Below are positions 6,219 through 13,777 of a DNA stretch of 17,301 nucleotides, piece by piece (position 1 is the first letter of the stretch; each line of letters begins with the position of its first letter). Source of the DNA: Bacteroidales bacterium UBA5219 (lineage in GTDB: Bacteria > Bacteroidota > Bacteroidia > Bacteroidales > ML635J-15). The DNA lies in assembly GCA_002412425.1 (NCBI GenBank), contig DHVB01000016.1, positions 39,803 to 57,103 of the forward strand. Reading direction: 5' to 3'. The notes under the pieces were generated by a model. It ran no database searches, was not told where the DNA came from, and worked only from the letters and a program-made list of their open reading frames with translations. Both the position numbers and the translations under genes were made by a program.

Positions 6219-6572
6219 TTAAAATTTCAAAACTTAAAAATAAATAATTCAAAACATAATTTTTGTCGCAAAAAAATATGTTGCAAAACAGGATTGCCCT
6301 TGTTTGAGAAAATATAATACTTATATTATTTTATGTTTGATAACATTTATTTTATTTTTTTATTTTTAAAATCTTTTTTTGATATTTTGTAAAATATTGA
6401 TTAGTAGTGTTTTGTGTTTGGTTTTGCAAAAAAAGTTATTTAGAATGCTTATAAATTACTGATTATTACCTAATTAAAGCAAAATGATAACCAAAACAAT
6501 TTGTTCAATAAGCAGTTTATTTTTATTTTTGTATCGGAAATTATATTATTTATCACATAATACTTTAAAAAT
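6219..6572 (+). other. 354-bp non-coding spacer upstream of the hyd operon
   Basis: No gene is supported here. The spacer is very AT-rich. At 6284-6306 there is a weak bulged hairpin (CAAAACAGG...CCCTTGTTTG) that may terminate the upstream operon, without a clear T tract. At 6382-6397 lies a perfect palindrome, ATATTTT-GT-AAAATAT, that could be a regulator site or simply AT-rich chance. The hyd promoter is at 6500-6531. I looked for a Rex-type site (TTGTGA...TCACAA) and saw none. Confidence 0.6.
6500..6531 (+). promoter_or_regulatory. Promoter of the hydrogenase operon
   Basis: TTTG at 6500-6503, 20 nt, then TATTTTTG at 6524-6531 is a full match to the Bacteroidota promoter pattern TTTG-N(19-21)-TAnnTTTG. 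Transcription would begin near 6536-6540, giving a leader of about 35 nt before the ATG at 6573. It makes hydB, hydA and hydC a unit that can be transcribed separately from the module upstream. Confidence 0.7.
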
Positions 6573-6965
6573 ATGAACAAAATCAAAAATCTTGCAGATC
6601 TTAGAAAAATGAAAGATGATTTGCACAATAAGATTACACTTCGCGAAAGAAGTGATTCACCAGAAGCCATTATTCAAATTAGAGTTGGGATGGCGACAAG
6701 TGGTATTGCCTCTGGTGCAAAGGAAATTATGGCTTATCTTATCGAAGAATTGGATAAGCGTAATATAGAAGCTTTAGTTTTACAAGTTGGAGATATGGGT
6801 TATTGCTATGCAGAGCCAACAATAGAAGTTACTCGTCCAGGCGAGGATCCAGTTGTTTTTGGCTATGTTGACATAGCTAAAGCCGATGAGATTATTGAAA
6901 AGTATATTAAAAATGGCGAAATGATTGAAGGTATTCTACCAGCAAACTATCAGTCAATTGATTAA
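6573..6965 (+). CDS. HndB/HydD-like protein, degenerate thioredoxin-like ferredoxin
   Basis: A 130-residue protein whose residues 33-120 align by eye with the N-terminal thioredoxin-like [2Fe-2S] domain of HydB encoded next door (QIRVGMATSGIASGAKEI against HILVCGGTGCKSADSAKI). Where HydB has its four cluster cysteines, this protein has Gly39, Gly44, Asp74 and Cys78, so only one ligand remains and it should not hold a normal [2Fe-2S] cluster. Similar small subunits are encoded in hydrogenase operons, HndB in Desulfovibrio and HydD in Acetobacterium; as I recall, HydD lacks predicted cofactors. Its role is probably structural or assembly-related. It is the first gene after the promoter at 6500-6531 and lies 14 nt before hydB. 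Confidence in the fold is good; the role is uncertain. Confidence 0.75.
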   Translation: MNKIKNLADLRKMKDDLHNKITLRERSDSPEAIIQIRVGMATSGIASGAKEIMAYLIEELDKRNIEALVLQVGDMGYCYAEPTIEVTRPGEDPVVFGYVDIAKADEIIEKYIKNGEMIEGILPANYQSID

Positions 6966-6979
6966 AATATTTAAAGATT

Positions 6980-8773
6980 ATGGCAAAATATAAAATGCAC
7001 ATTTTGGTTTGCGGCGGAACAGGTTGCAAATCTGCGGATAGCGCTAAGATTGTTGACAGTCTAAACGCTGAGTTAGAGTCTCATGGTATAGAAAGCGAAG
7101 CAAAAGTTATTTTAACAGGTTGCTTCGGATTTTGTGAACAAGGTCCTATAGTAAAAGTTATTCCAGACAATACTTTCTATACTCAAGTAAAACCTAGCGA
7201 TGCTAAAGAAATTATTGAAGAACACATCATTAAAGGACGTAAAGTAACAAGACTACTTTATACAAATCCAGAAAATAAAGAACACGTAAGTGATTCAAAA
7301 CATATGGATTTCTACAAAAAGCAAATTAGAATTGCTTTACGTAACTGCGGATTTTTAGATCCTGAAAATATTGACGAATCTCTTGCTCGTGATGCTTACC
7401 AAGCTTTAGGTAAAGCTATTACAGAAATGACTCCTCAAGAAGTTATCGATGAGATTAAAAAATCAGGAATGCGTGGTCGCGGTGGAGCTGGTTTCCCAAC
7501 AGGTTTAAAATGGGAAATAGCTGCTAAAAATAAAGCAGACCAAAAATATGTAGTGTGTAATGCCGACGAAGGCGACCCAGGAGCTTTTATGGATAGATCA
7601 ATCCTAGAAGGTGACCCACACACAGTATTAGAAGCAATGGCAATTTGCGGTTATTGTATAGGTGCCGATAAAGGTTTAATTTATATTAGAGCAGAATATC
7701 CACTAGCAATTAAACGTTTACAAATAGCAATTAAACAAGCTAAAGAATATGGTTTGTTAGGAAAAGATATTTTGGGTTCTGGTTTTAATTTCGATATTGA
7801 ATTAAGATATGGAGCTGGAGCTTTTGTTTGTGGTGAAGAAACTGCTTTAATCCATTCTATGGAAGGCGAAAGGGGCGAACCAACAGTAAAACCACCATTC
7901 CCAGCAGAATCAGGTTTCTTAGGAAAACCAACAAATGTTAATAATGTTGAAACATTTGCTTCTATACCAGTAATCTTGCTAAAAGGTGCTGAATGGTTCT
8001 CAAGTATTGGAACAGAAAAATCTAAAGGAACAAAAGTATTTGCTTTAGCAGGTAAAATTAACAACGTTGGTCTTATCGAAGTGCCAATGGGAATTACATT
8101 AAGAGAAGTAATTTTTGAAATTGGTGGCGGAATTAAAAACGACAAGAAATTTAAAGCAGTTCAAACTGGAGGTCCTTCAGGAGGTTGCTTATCAGAAAAA
8201 CACTTAGACACACCAATAGATTTTGATAACTTATTGGCAGCTGGTTCTATGATGGGTTCTGGAGGTATGATTGTTATGGACGAAGACGACTGTATGATTT
8301 CAATAGCTAAATTCTTCTTAGAATTTACAGTTGAAGAATCTTGCGGAAAATGTTCTCCATGTCGTATAGGTAACAAACGCTTACACGAAATCTTAACAAA
8401 AATTACCGAAGGTAAAGGTACTCTAGAAGATTTAGAACTACTTAAAAACTTGTCGGGAGTTATTAAAGATACAGCATTGTGCGGATTAGGTCAAACCTCT
8501 CCAAACCCTGTTTTAGCAACATTAAATAACTTCTGGGACGAGTATGTAGAACACGTAACTGAGAAAAAATGTAGAGCTGGTCAATGTGTTGCTTTAAAAC
8601 AATACGTTATTGATCCAGAAGCTTGTACAGGCTGTACTGCTTGTGCTAGAGTTTGTCCAGTTGGTGCAATTTCTGGCGAACTTAAAAAGCCACATACTAT
8701 AAATCAAGAAACTTGTATCAAGTGTGGAGCTTGTTACGAAAAGTGTAAATTCAACGCAATATTCATTAAATAA
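6980..8773 (+). CDS. hydB: HydB, NAD(P)-linked flavin subunit of [FeFe] hydrogenase
   Basis: This 597-residue NuoF-like subunit carries the flavin and nucleotide site of a multimeric [FeFe] hydrogenase in the cytosol. Residues 5-85 are a thioredoxin-like [2Fe-2S] domain (C11, C16, C48, C52). The NuoF core has the FMN/NAD signatures GRGGAGFPTG (166-175), CNADEGDPGAF (193-203) and a glycine-rich GAGAFVCGEET segment (278-288). The NuoF [4Fe-4S] cysteines are C455, C458, C461 and C501. The C-terminus has two ferredoxin-type [4Fe-4S] motifs (C549-C559 and C579-C589). This matches HydB of electron-bifurcating hydrogenases and HndC of NADP-reducing enzymes; NAD versus NADP cannot be told. It sits between the HndB/HydD-like gene and hydA, with 14 nt between its stop and the hydA start. 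Arginine codons include many CGT and CGC, unlike adk and obg, which suggests high expression. Confidence 0.95.
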   Translation: MAKYKMHILVCGGTGCKSADSAKIVDSLNAELESHGIESEAKVILTGCFGFCEQGPIVKVIPDNTFYTQVKPSDAKEIIEEHIIKGRKVTRLLYTNPENKEHVSDSKHMDFYKKQIRIALRNCGFLDPENIDESLARDAYQALGKAITEMTPQEVIDEIKKSGMRGRGGAGFPTGLKWEIAAKNKADQKYVVCNADEGDPGAFMDRSILEGDPHTVLEAMAICGYCIGADKGLIYIRAEYPLAIKRLQIAIKQAKEYGLLGKDILGSGFNFDIELRYGAGAFVCGEETALIHSMEGERGEPTVKPPFPAESGFLGKPTNVNNVETFASIPVILLKGAEWFSSIGTEKSKGTKVFALAGKINNVGLIEVPMGITLREVIFEIGGGIKNDKKFKAVQTGGPSGGCLSEKHLDTPIDFDNLLAAGSMMGSGGMIVMDEDDCMISIAKFFLEFTVEESCGKCSPCRIGNKRLHEILTKITEGKGTLEDLELLKNLSGVIKDTALCGLGQTSPNPVLATLNNFWDEYVEHVTEKKCRAGQCVALKQYVIDPEACTGCTACARVCPVGAISGELKKPHTINQETCIKCGACYEKCKFNAIFIK

Positions 8774-8774
8774 C

Positions 8775-8780
8775 AGGAGG
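8775..8780 (+). promoter_or_regulatory. Consensus Shine-Dalgarno before hydA
   Basis: AGGAGG is placed 7 nt before the hydA ATG at 8788, an ideal spacing. Other genes in the window have A-rich leaders without such a site, as is usual in Bacteroidota, so this one stands out and supports strong translation of the catalytic subunit. Confidence 0.7.
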
Positions 8781-8787
8781 CTATAAA

Positions 8788-10560
8788 ATGAGTCTTATTA
8801 ATATAAAAATAAACGGAAAAGACATACAAGTCGCAGCAGGAACAACTGTCTTACAAGCGGCTAAAAAAGTAGGTATTGAGATTCCAACATTATGTCATAT
8901 GAATCTTCACGACCTTAATATTGAACACAATCCAGGTGGTTGCCGTATATGTGTTGTAGAAGTTGCAGGACGTAGAAACTTGGCACCAGCTTGTGTTACA
9001 AAAGTTACAGAAGGAATGGAAGTTAAAACTCACACAATGAGAGTTCTTAACGCACGTAAAACTGTTTTGGAATTAATCCTTTCAGACCATCCATTCGAAT
9101 GTTTAACATGTGCAAAAAATGGTACTTGCGATTTGCAAAAATTAGCACAAGATTTAGGCGTACGCGAAATACATTATCAAGGAGAGCAATCTTCTTATAA
9201 AGAAGACAATTCTCCATCAATCATAAGAGATATGGATAAATGTATTATGTGTCGTCGTTGCGAAACAATGTGTAATGAAGTTCAAACATGCGGTGTGTTA
9301 AGTGGAGTAAATCGTGGTTTCGATGCTGTAGTAGCACCAGCTTTTGAACAAGACTTAATTCAATCGCCTTGTACTTTCTGTGGACAATGCGTAGCAGTTT
9401 GTCCTACAGGAGCATTAACAGAACGCGACTATACAAATAGAGTTATTAGAGCTTTAGCAGATCCTACAAAAACTGTTATCGTTCAAACCGCTCCAGCAGT
9501 TCGTGCAGCTTTAGGCGAAGAGTTTGGATTAGAGCCAGGAACATTAGTTACTGGTAAAATGGTTGCAGCTTTACGCAAAATAGGCTTTGATAAAGTTTAT
9601 GATACCGACTTTGCAGCTGACTTAACAATTATGGAAGAAGCTACAGAGCTTTTAGGTCGTTTGACTAAGTTCTTAAACGGTGATAAAGACGTTAAATTAC
9701 CATTGTTAACTTCTTGTTGTCCAGCATGGGTTAATTTCTTAGAATATCAATTCCCAGAATTAAAAGATATCCCATCTACAGCAAAATCTCCACAACAAAT
9801 GTTTGGTGCAGTTGCTAAAACTTATATCGCAGAAAAACTAGGCGTAGCTCGTGAAGATTTAATAGTAGTTTCTATAATGCCTTGCTTAGCTAAAAAATAC
9901 GAAGCACAACGTCCAGAGTTTGCAGTTAATGGAAATCCAGATGTTGATTTTGCATTGTCAACTCGCGAATTAGCCCACTTAATTAAACAAAGTATAGGTG
10001 ATCTTAAAGATCTAGAAGAAGAAGATTATGATAAATTAATGGGACAATCAACAGGTGCTGGAGTAATTTTTGGTAATACAGGTGGTGTTATCGAAGCAGC
10101 TTGTCGTACAGCATACGAATTTCATACTGGTAAAACATTAGAAAAAGTTGATTTCAAACAATTACGTGGACTTGAAGGAGTACGTACTGCATCAGTTGAT
10201 ATTGATGGACTAGAACTAAAATTAGGAATTGCTCATGGATTAGGAAATGCTAGAAAATTATTAGAAATGGTGAAAAACGGCGAAGCTGATTTCCATGCAA
10301 TTGAAATTATGGCTTGTCCAGGTGGCTGTATAGGTGGTGGAGGTCAACCATTACATCATGGTGATTCTTCAATACTAAAAGCACGTGCAGCTGCTCTTTA
10401 TCGTGCAGATGAAGAAATGAAACTTCGTAAATCTCACGAAAATCCTGAAATAATCAGCTTGTATAAAGAATTCTTAGGACAACCAATGAGTGAAAAAGCA
10501 CATCACTTATTGCATACTGAGTATTTTGATAAGAAAAAAGTAATTTACATCGAAAAATAA
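8788..10560 (+). CDS. hydA: HydA, catalytic subunit of [FeFe] hydrogenase
   Basis: This 590-residue enzyme makes or oxidises H2 at an H-cluster in the cytosol. Domains in order: a plant-type [2Fe-2S] domain (C36, C52, C55, C69), a His-Cys3 [4Fe-4S] site (H101, C105, C108, C114), two ferredoxin [4Fe-4S] motifs (C152-C162 and C195-C205) and the H-domain. The H-cluster motifs are complete: L1 TSCCPAW with C310 (proton relay) and C311, L2 MPCLAKKYE with C366, and L3 MACPGGCIGGGGQP with C510 and C514. The C-terminus carries the small-subunit-like segment ending near HTEYF. This is the M3-type architecture of trimeric group A enzymes that use NAD(P)H and ferredoxin together. The neighbours hydB and hydC complete the complex. 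HydE, HydF and HydG, needed to build the H-cluster, are not in the window. Confidence 0.97.
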   Translation: MSLINIKINGKDIQVAAGTTVLQAAKKVGIEIPTLCHMNLHDLNIEHNPGGCRICVVEVAGRRNLAPACVTKVTEGMEVKTHTMRVLNARKTVLELILSDHPFECLTCAKNGTCDLQKLAQDLGVREIHYQGEQSSYKEDNSPSIIRDMDKCIMCRRCETMCNEVQTCGVLSGVNRGFDAVVAPAFEQDLIQSPCTFCGQCVAVCPTGALTERDYTNRVIRALADPTKTVIVQTAPAVRAALGEEFGLEPGTLVTGKMVAALRKIGFDKVYDTDFAADLTIMEEATELLGRLTKFLNGDKDVKLPLLTSCCPAWVNFLEYQFPELKDIPSTAKSPQQMFGAVAKTYIAEKLGVAREDLIVVSIMPCLAKKYEAQRPEFAVNGNPDVDFALSTRELAHLIKQSIGDLKDLEEEDYDKLMGQSTGAGVIFGNTGGVIEAACRTAYEFHTGKTLEKVDFKQLRGLEGVRTASVDIDGLELKLGIAHGLGNARKLLEMVKNGEADFHAIEIMACPGGCIGGGGQPLHHGDSSILKARAAALYRADEEMKLRKSHENPEIISLYKEFLGQPMSEKAHHLLHTEYFDKKKVIYIEK

Positions 10561-10567
10561 TAAAGAC

Positions 10568-11047
10568 ATGTCAAGAATACAAATAAAATTAAAAGAACAA
10601 GATTATAAGGCAATACGTGAAATTTGCCACTCATTCAATAACGATCCTGAAGAGCTAATCAATGTTTTACATAAAACTCAAGGACATTTTGGATATTTGC
10701 CAGCTGAAGTACAAGAGGCTGTAGCTCAAGAGTTAAATGTACCAGTAGCAAAAGTTTACGGAGTAGTTACTTTTTATAGTTTTTTTACTATGAGTCCAAA
10801 AGGACAATTTCCAATCTCTATTTGTATGGGTACAGCTTGCTATGTTAGAGGTGCAGAAAAAGTTCTTGAAGAAGTGAAAAAAGAATTAAAAATTAACGTT
10901 GGTGAAACAACTCCAGATGGAAAATTCTCATTATCATGCTTGCGTTGCGTAGGAGCATGTGGATTAGCTCCAGTAGTAATGATAGGAGACAAAACTTTTG
11001 GTAGAGTTGCTCCAGAAGACGTGAAGAAAATACTAGCAGAATTTTAG
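10568..11047 (+). CDS. hydC: HydC, NuoE-like [2Fe-2S] subunit of [FeFe] hydrogenase
   Basis: This 159-residue NuoE-family protein is of usual length for the 24-kDa subunit family. The helical N-terminus (residues 1-60) is followed by a thioredoxin-like [2Fe-2S] domain with C86 and C91 (CMGTAC), then C127 and C131 (CVGAC). It also has the family signature VYGVVTFYSFF at 63-73. In HydABC it passes electrons between the HydB flavin and the rest of the complex. It starts 7 nt after the hydA stop and is followed by a terminator hairpin, so it ends the operon. Placement of hydC after hydA is less usual than the hydC-hydB-hydA order seen in many genomes. Confidence 0.95.
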   Translation: MSRIQIKLKEQDYKAIREICHSFNNDPEELINVLHKTQGHFGYLPAEVQEAVAQELNVPVAKVYGVVTFYSFFTMSPKGQFPISICMGTACYVRGAEKVLEEVKKELKINVGETTPDGKFSLSCLRCVGACGLAPVVMIGDKTFGRVAPEDVKKILAEF

Positions 11048-11078
11048 TTCATAGTTTTTCATAGTTTGTTTGTTTCTT

Positions 11079-11119
11079 AAAAGGGTAGGCGATAAATAAA
11101 ATAATTGCCTATCCCTTTT
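11079..11119 (+). terminator. Terminator hairpin after hydC
   Basis: The arm AAAAGGGTAGGC at 11079-11090 pairs with GCCTATCCCTTTT at 11107-11119, with a single bulged base and a loop of about 16 nt. It lies 31 nt after the hydC stop. The T-rich tail is short, but the stem runs into TTTT, so it works as a rho-independent-type site in either direction. Confidence 0.7.
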
Positions 11120-11181
11120 AGTTTCATAATTTTAATTAGAATCATTTTAGTAAAAGATTCATAGTTAGTTTGTTTGTTTAT

Positions 11182-11220
11182 GAAAGTCAGATTTCCAAAA
11201 TTCTGACTTTCTATTTTTAT
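11182..11220 (+). terminator. Second terminator hairpin in the hydC-adk spacer
   Basis: GAAAGTCAGA at 11182-11191 and TCTGACTTTC at 11202-11211 form a perfect 10-bp stem with a 10-nt loop, followed by TATTTTTAT. It lies about 60 nt beyond the first hairpin. Both hairpins are preceded by a near-identical motif, TTCATAGTT...GTTTGTTT, at 11058-11075 and 11158-11179, which suggests a local duplication of the terminator segment. Confidence 0.65.
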
Positions 11221-11297
11221 ATAAACCAAGTATATATTATTTAACCTACATCAATACCAAAACCTGTCTTTTTTTCGTTGACTATAATAGAGCAATA

Positions 11298-11329
11298 TTT
11301 GTTACTTTAAATTTATTTGAATATTTTTG
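11298..11329 (+). promoter_or_regulatory. Promoter of the adk-obg operon
   Basis: TTTG at 11298-11301, 20 nt, then TATTTTTG at 11322-11329 fits the Bacteroidota promoter pattern exactly. Transcription should start near 11334-11336, only about 7-9 nt before the adk ATG at 11343, so the mRNA would be almost leaderless. Confidence 0.7.
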
Positions 11330-11342
11330 TAAAAAAAGACTT

Positions 11343-11921
11343 ATGAAAATAGCAATTTTGGCAGGTCCACCCGGTAGCGGAAAAAGTACTCATTCTAAAC
11401 TTCTTGCAGAAAAGTTGGGATTTGTGCATATTTCAACTGGTAATATTTTTAGAAAGGAAATTGAAAAAAATACTGATTTAGGTAAACTTGCACAATCACT
11501 TATAGATAAAGGTAATTTTGAGCCTGATGAAATTGTATGCGAAATGATTGAAAAAATTATCACAACTAGTGATGAAAATACAAAATTTGTTTTCGATGGA
11601 TTTCCAAGAAACTATAACCAAGCTGTTGAATTTGAAAAAATATTGGAAAAATTAAACCTAAAAGTAAATGTGTTTTTAGAATTTAATGTTTGTGAAGATA
11701 GTTTGATTTCTAGACTAATTGAACGTAGTAAAAGTAGCAACAGAAAAGATGATTCTGATGTTAGAATTATTAAACACAGACTTGAAGTTTATAAAAATAA
11801 TACACATATTATAAATGATTTTTATTTTTCGCGAACTAATTGCTTTAAAATAAACGGAGACCGACCAATATCTGTAGTTTCTGCAGAAATTTTTGAAATA
11901 GTAAATAAATTTATGAGCTAA
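11343..11921 (+). CDS. adk: Adenylate kinase
   Basis: This 192-residue cytosolic enzyme interconverts ATP + AMP and 2 ADP. The P-loop GPPGSGKST is at residues 8-16, the AMP-site STGNIFR at 31-37 and DGFPRN at 85-90. The lid region RLIERSKSSNRKDD at 124-137 replaces the usual GRxDD form and is followed by R141 and R146. It is the short-lid, zinc-free type, of normal length. The start ATG at 11343 directly precedes KIAILAGPPG and is the only sensible choice. obg follows after 5 nt, and an adk-obg pair is common in Bacteroidota. The lid glycine is missing (SNRKDD), so another nucleoside monophosphate kinase is possible, though adenylate kinase is much the likeliest. It has mostly AGA arginine codons and a typical base composition for the window. 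Confidence 0.92.
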   Translation: MKIAILAGPPGSGKSTHSKLLAEKLGFVHISTGNIFRKEIEKNTDLGKLAQSLIDKGNFEPDEIVCEMIEKIITTSDENTKFVFDGFPRNYNQAVEFEKILEKLNLKVNVFLEFNVCEDSLISRLIERSKSSNRKDDSDVRIIKHRLEVYKNNTHIINDFYFSRTNCFKINGDRPISVVSAEIFEIVNKFMS

Positions 11922-11926
11922 AATCT

Positions 11927-12919
11927 ATGGTTACATCAAATTTTGTAGATTATGTAAAAATATTTTGTCGCTCTGGATCTGGCGGAGCTGGTGCTACTCA
12001 CTTTAGACGAGAAAAATTTGTTGAACGTGGTGGTCCAGACGGCGGAAATGGAGGTAGAGGTGGACATATAATACTTAGAGCTAGCACTCATCGTTGGACT
12101 TTGTTACATCTGAAATTTCAAAGACATATTTTTGCTGAAAATGGAGAAAGTGGAGGAGCTTCTAACAGAACAGGTGCAGATGGTGCCGACCAAATTATTG
12201 AAGTTCCAATGGGAACTATTGCAAAAGATGCCGAAACTGGAGAATTCCTTTGCGAACTTACAGAAGATAATCAAGAAATAATATTGCTCGAAGGTGGTAA
12301 AGGTGGATTAGGAAATACAGAATTTAAAACTTCGACAAACCAAGCACCAAGATATTCGCAACCAGGAATTGAAGGAATTGAAAAAGCAATAATTTTAGAA
12401 TTAAAACTTTTGGCTGATGTCGGCTTAGTTGGATTTCCAAATGCAGGAAAATCAACTTTGCTTTCTGTAGTCTCGGCAGCAAAACCAAAAATTGCAGATT
12501 ATCCTTTTACAACCCTAGTTCCAAATTTAGGAATAGTGGAATATAGAGATTCTAAATCTTTTGTAATGGCAGATATTCCAGGAATAATAGAAGGAGCAGC
12601 ACAAGGCAAGGGTTTGGGACACAGGTTTTTACGACATATAGAGAGAAATTCAATACTTTTATTTATGATTCCTTGCGATACAAAAAATATTAAAAAAGAA
12701 TATGAAATCTTATTAAAGGAATTAAGAGAATACAATCCAGAACTAAAAGATAAAACAAGAATATTAGCAATTACAAAATCAGATTTAATAGACGATGAAT
12801 TAATGGAATTGTTGAAAGCAGAATTACCAAAAAATATTGAAACAATTTTTATTTCTGCTGTTGCAAATAAAAATATTGATAAACTAAAAGATTTAATTTG
12901 GAACAAACTTAACGAATAA
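11927..12919 (+). CDS. obg: Obg, ribosome-associated GTPase
   Basis: This 330-residue GTPase acts in 50S ribosome assembly and stress control. Residues 1-158 form the glycine-rich Obg fold (GGPDGGNGGRGG at 35-46). The G domain has G1 GFPNAGKS at 169-176, the switch threonines TT at 195-196, G3 DIPG at 216-219, G4 TKSD at 283-286 and G5 SAV at 310-312. The G1 Phe-Pro-Asn-Ala-Gly-Lys sequence is typical of Obg. It has no OCT domain, so it is the short form, as in many Bacteroidota. It starts 5 nt after the adk stop, and its TAA overlaps the next ATG by one base (TAATG). Confidence 0.96.
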   Translation: MVTSNFVDYVKIFCRSGSGGAGATHFRREKFVERGGPDGGNGGRGGHIILRASTHRWTLLHLKFQRHIFAENGESGGASNRTGADGADQIIEVPMGTIAKDAETGEFLCELTEDNQEIILLEGGKGGLGNTEFKTSTNQAPRYSQPGIEGIEKAIILELKLLADVGLVGFPNAGKSTLLSVVSAAKPKIADYPFTTLVPNLGIVEYRDSKSFVMADIPGIIEGAAQGKGLGHRFLRHIERNSILLFMIPCDTKNIKKEYEILLKELREYNPELKDKTRILAITKSDLIDDELMELLKAELPKNIETIFISAVANKNIDKLKDLIWNKLNE

Positions 12920-13509
12920 TGGAATACTTAGAAAACTTAGATATTGATATTTTTCTTTATTTTAACTCACTTAACTTAGCTTGGTTAGATCCAATTATGA
13001 AATTCATATCTTCTTTTTGGATTTGGTATATCGTTGTGGCTATTTTTATTTTTTTATTAGTTAGAAAATTTAAAAAGAAATTTTGGATTCCATTATTAGT
13101 GTCTATAATTTGTTTTGCATTAACCGACCAAAGCTCAAATCTAATAAAACATAGTGTAAAAAGATACCGTCCTACACACAATTTGGAAATTTCAGATAAG
13201 GTACATACAATTGATGGTTATAAAGGTGGCTTGTATAGTTTTGTTTCGGGACATGCTTGTAATGGTTTTGGCTTAGCATTAATTACTTTGCTTTTTTTAA
13301 GAAATAAAAAATGGACTTGGTTTATTTTAATTTGGGCAAGCATTGTTTCTTACTCTCGAATTTATCTTGGTGTGCATTATCCAGCCGATTTAGTAGCAGG
13401 AGCAATTTTAGGAACTTGCTTAGCACTTGCAGTATATAAAATACATAAACTTATTCCTTATTTTAAAAACTTAGAAACGGATCGTAAAATGGCATCGCCC
13501 AATGTCTAA
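12919..13509 (+). CDS. PAP2-family membrane phosphatase
   Basis: This 196-residue integral membrane protein has about five hydrophobic segments (roughly residues 33-49, 55-70, 113-127, 132-147 and 157-173). The three PAP2 motifs are present: KxxxxxxRP at residues 77-85 (KHSVKRYRP), SGH at 110-112 and SRxxxxxHxxxD at 146-157. The family dephosphorylates lipid phosphates such as undecaprenyl diphosphate or phosphatidate. The substrate cannot be assigned from sequence; recycling of undecaprenyl diphosphate, as by BcrC- and PgpB-like enzymes, is plausible. The ATG at 12919 overlaps the obg TAA (TAATG), so it is co-transcribed with adk and obg. There is no signal peptide beyond the first membrane segment. 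Confidence 0.85.
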   Translation: MEYLENLDIDIFLYFNSLNLAWLDPIMKFISSFWIWYIVVAIFIFLLVRKFKKKFWIPLLVSIICFALTDQSSNLIKHSVKRYRPTHNLEISDKVHTIDGYKGGLYSFVSGHACNGFGLALITLLFLRNKKWTWFILIWASIVSYSRIYLGVHYPADLVAGAILGTCLALAVYKIHKLIPYFKNLETDRKMASPNV

Positions 13510-13710
13510 CTTACCGACTTGCGTTTAAAAATTTCTATGTAACTTACTTACTTTTGTTTTTAGATAGGTTTTTAAATAGTTTTAATGCTTTGTTGAATAA
13601 CGAAAAATCGCCTTTGTTTTGTTAAAGTAGTATGTTTGTATGAAATAGTACTGTTTAAATATAAAATTTAGTCTAGTGATGAAAATTCCATTAATCTGCT
13701 ATAGATATTG

Positions 13711-13730
13711 AAGTAAATGACTTACTTTTG
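13711..13730 (+). promoter_or_regulatory. Promoter -7 element of the polyamine operon, within an inverted repeat
   Basis: TACTTTTG at 13723-13730 fits TAnnTTTG and gives a leader of about 40 nt before the ATG at 13778. The -33 box is weak. AAGTAA at 13711-13716 and TTACTT at 13722-13727 form an inverted repeat overlapping the -7 element, so a repressor could act here. Other -7-like sites in the same spacer are TACTTTTG at 13549-13556 and TATGTTTG at 13631-13638. Confidence 0.45.
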
Positions 13731-13777
13731 CAACCCAATAATATGGATAACTAATTTACTTTAAATTATTTTAACAG

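Noticed and set aside
6219..6572. Rex or FNR operator before the hyd operon
   Set aside because: I looked for TTGTGA...TCACAA and TTGAT...ATCAA and found no convincing match.
6470..6670. Minus-strand 66-residue frame upstream of the HndB/HydD-like gene
   Set aside because: It overlaps the hyd promoter and gene start and is a low-complexity AT-rich frame.
7435..8376. Minus-strand frames inside hydB, including one of 154 residues
   Set aside because: Antisense to strongly conserved FMN and Fe-S motifs; proline- and serine-rich as expected of a shadow.
12499..13181. Minus-strand frames inside obg and the PAP2 gene
   Set aside because: Shadows of conserved genes; no motifs or starts with a plausible leader.
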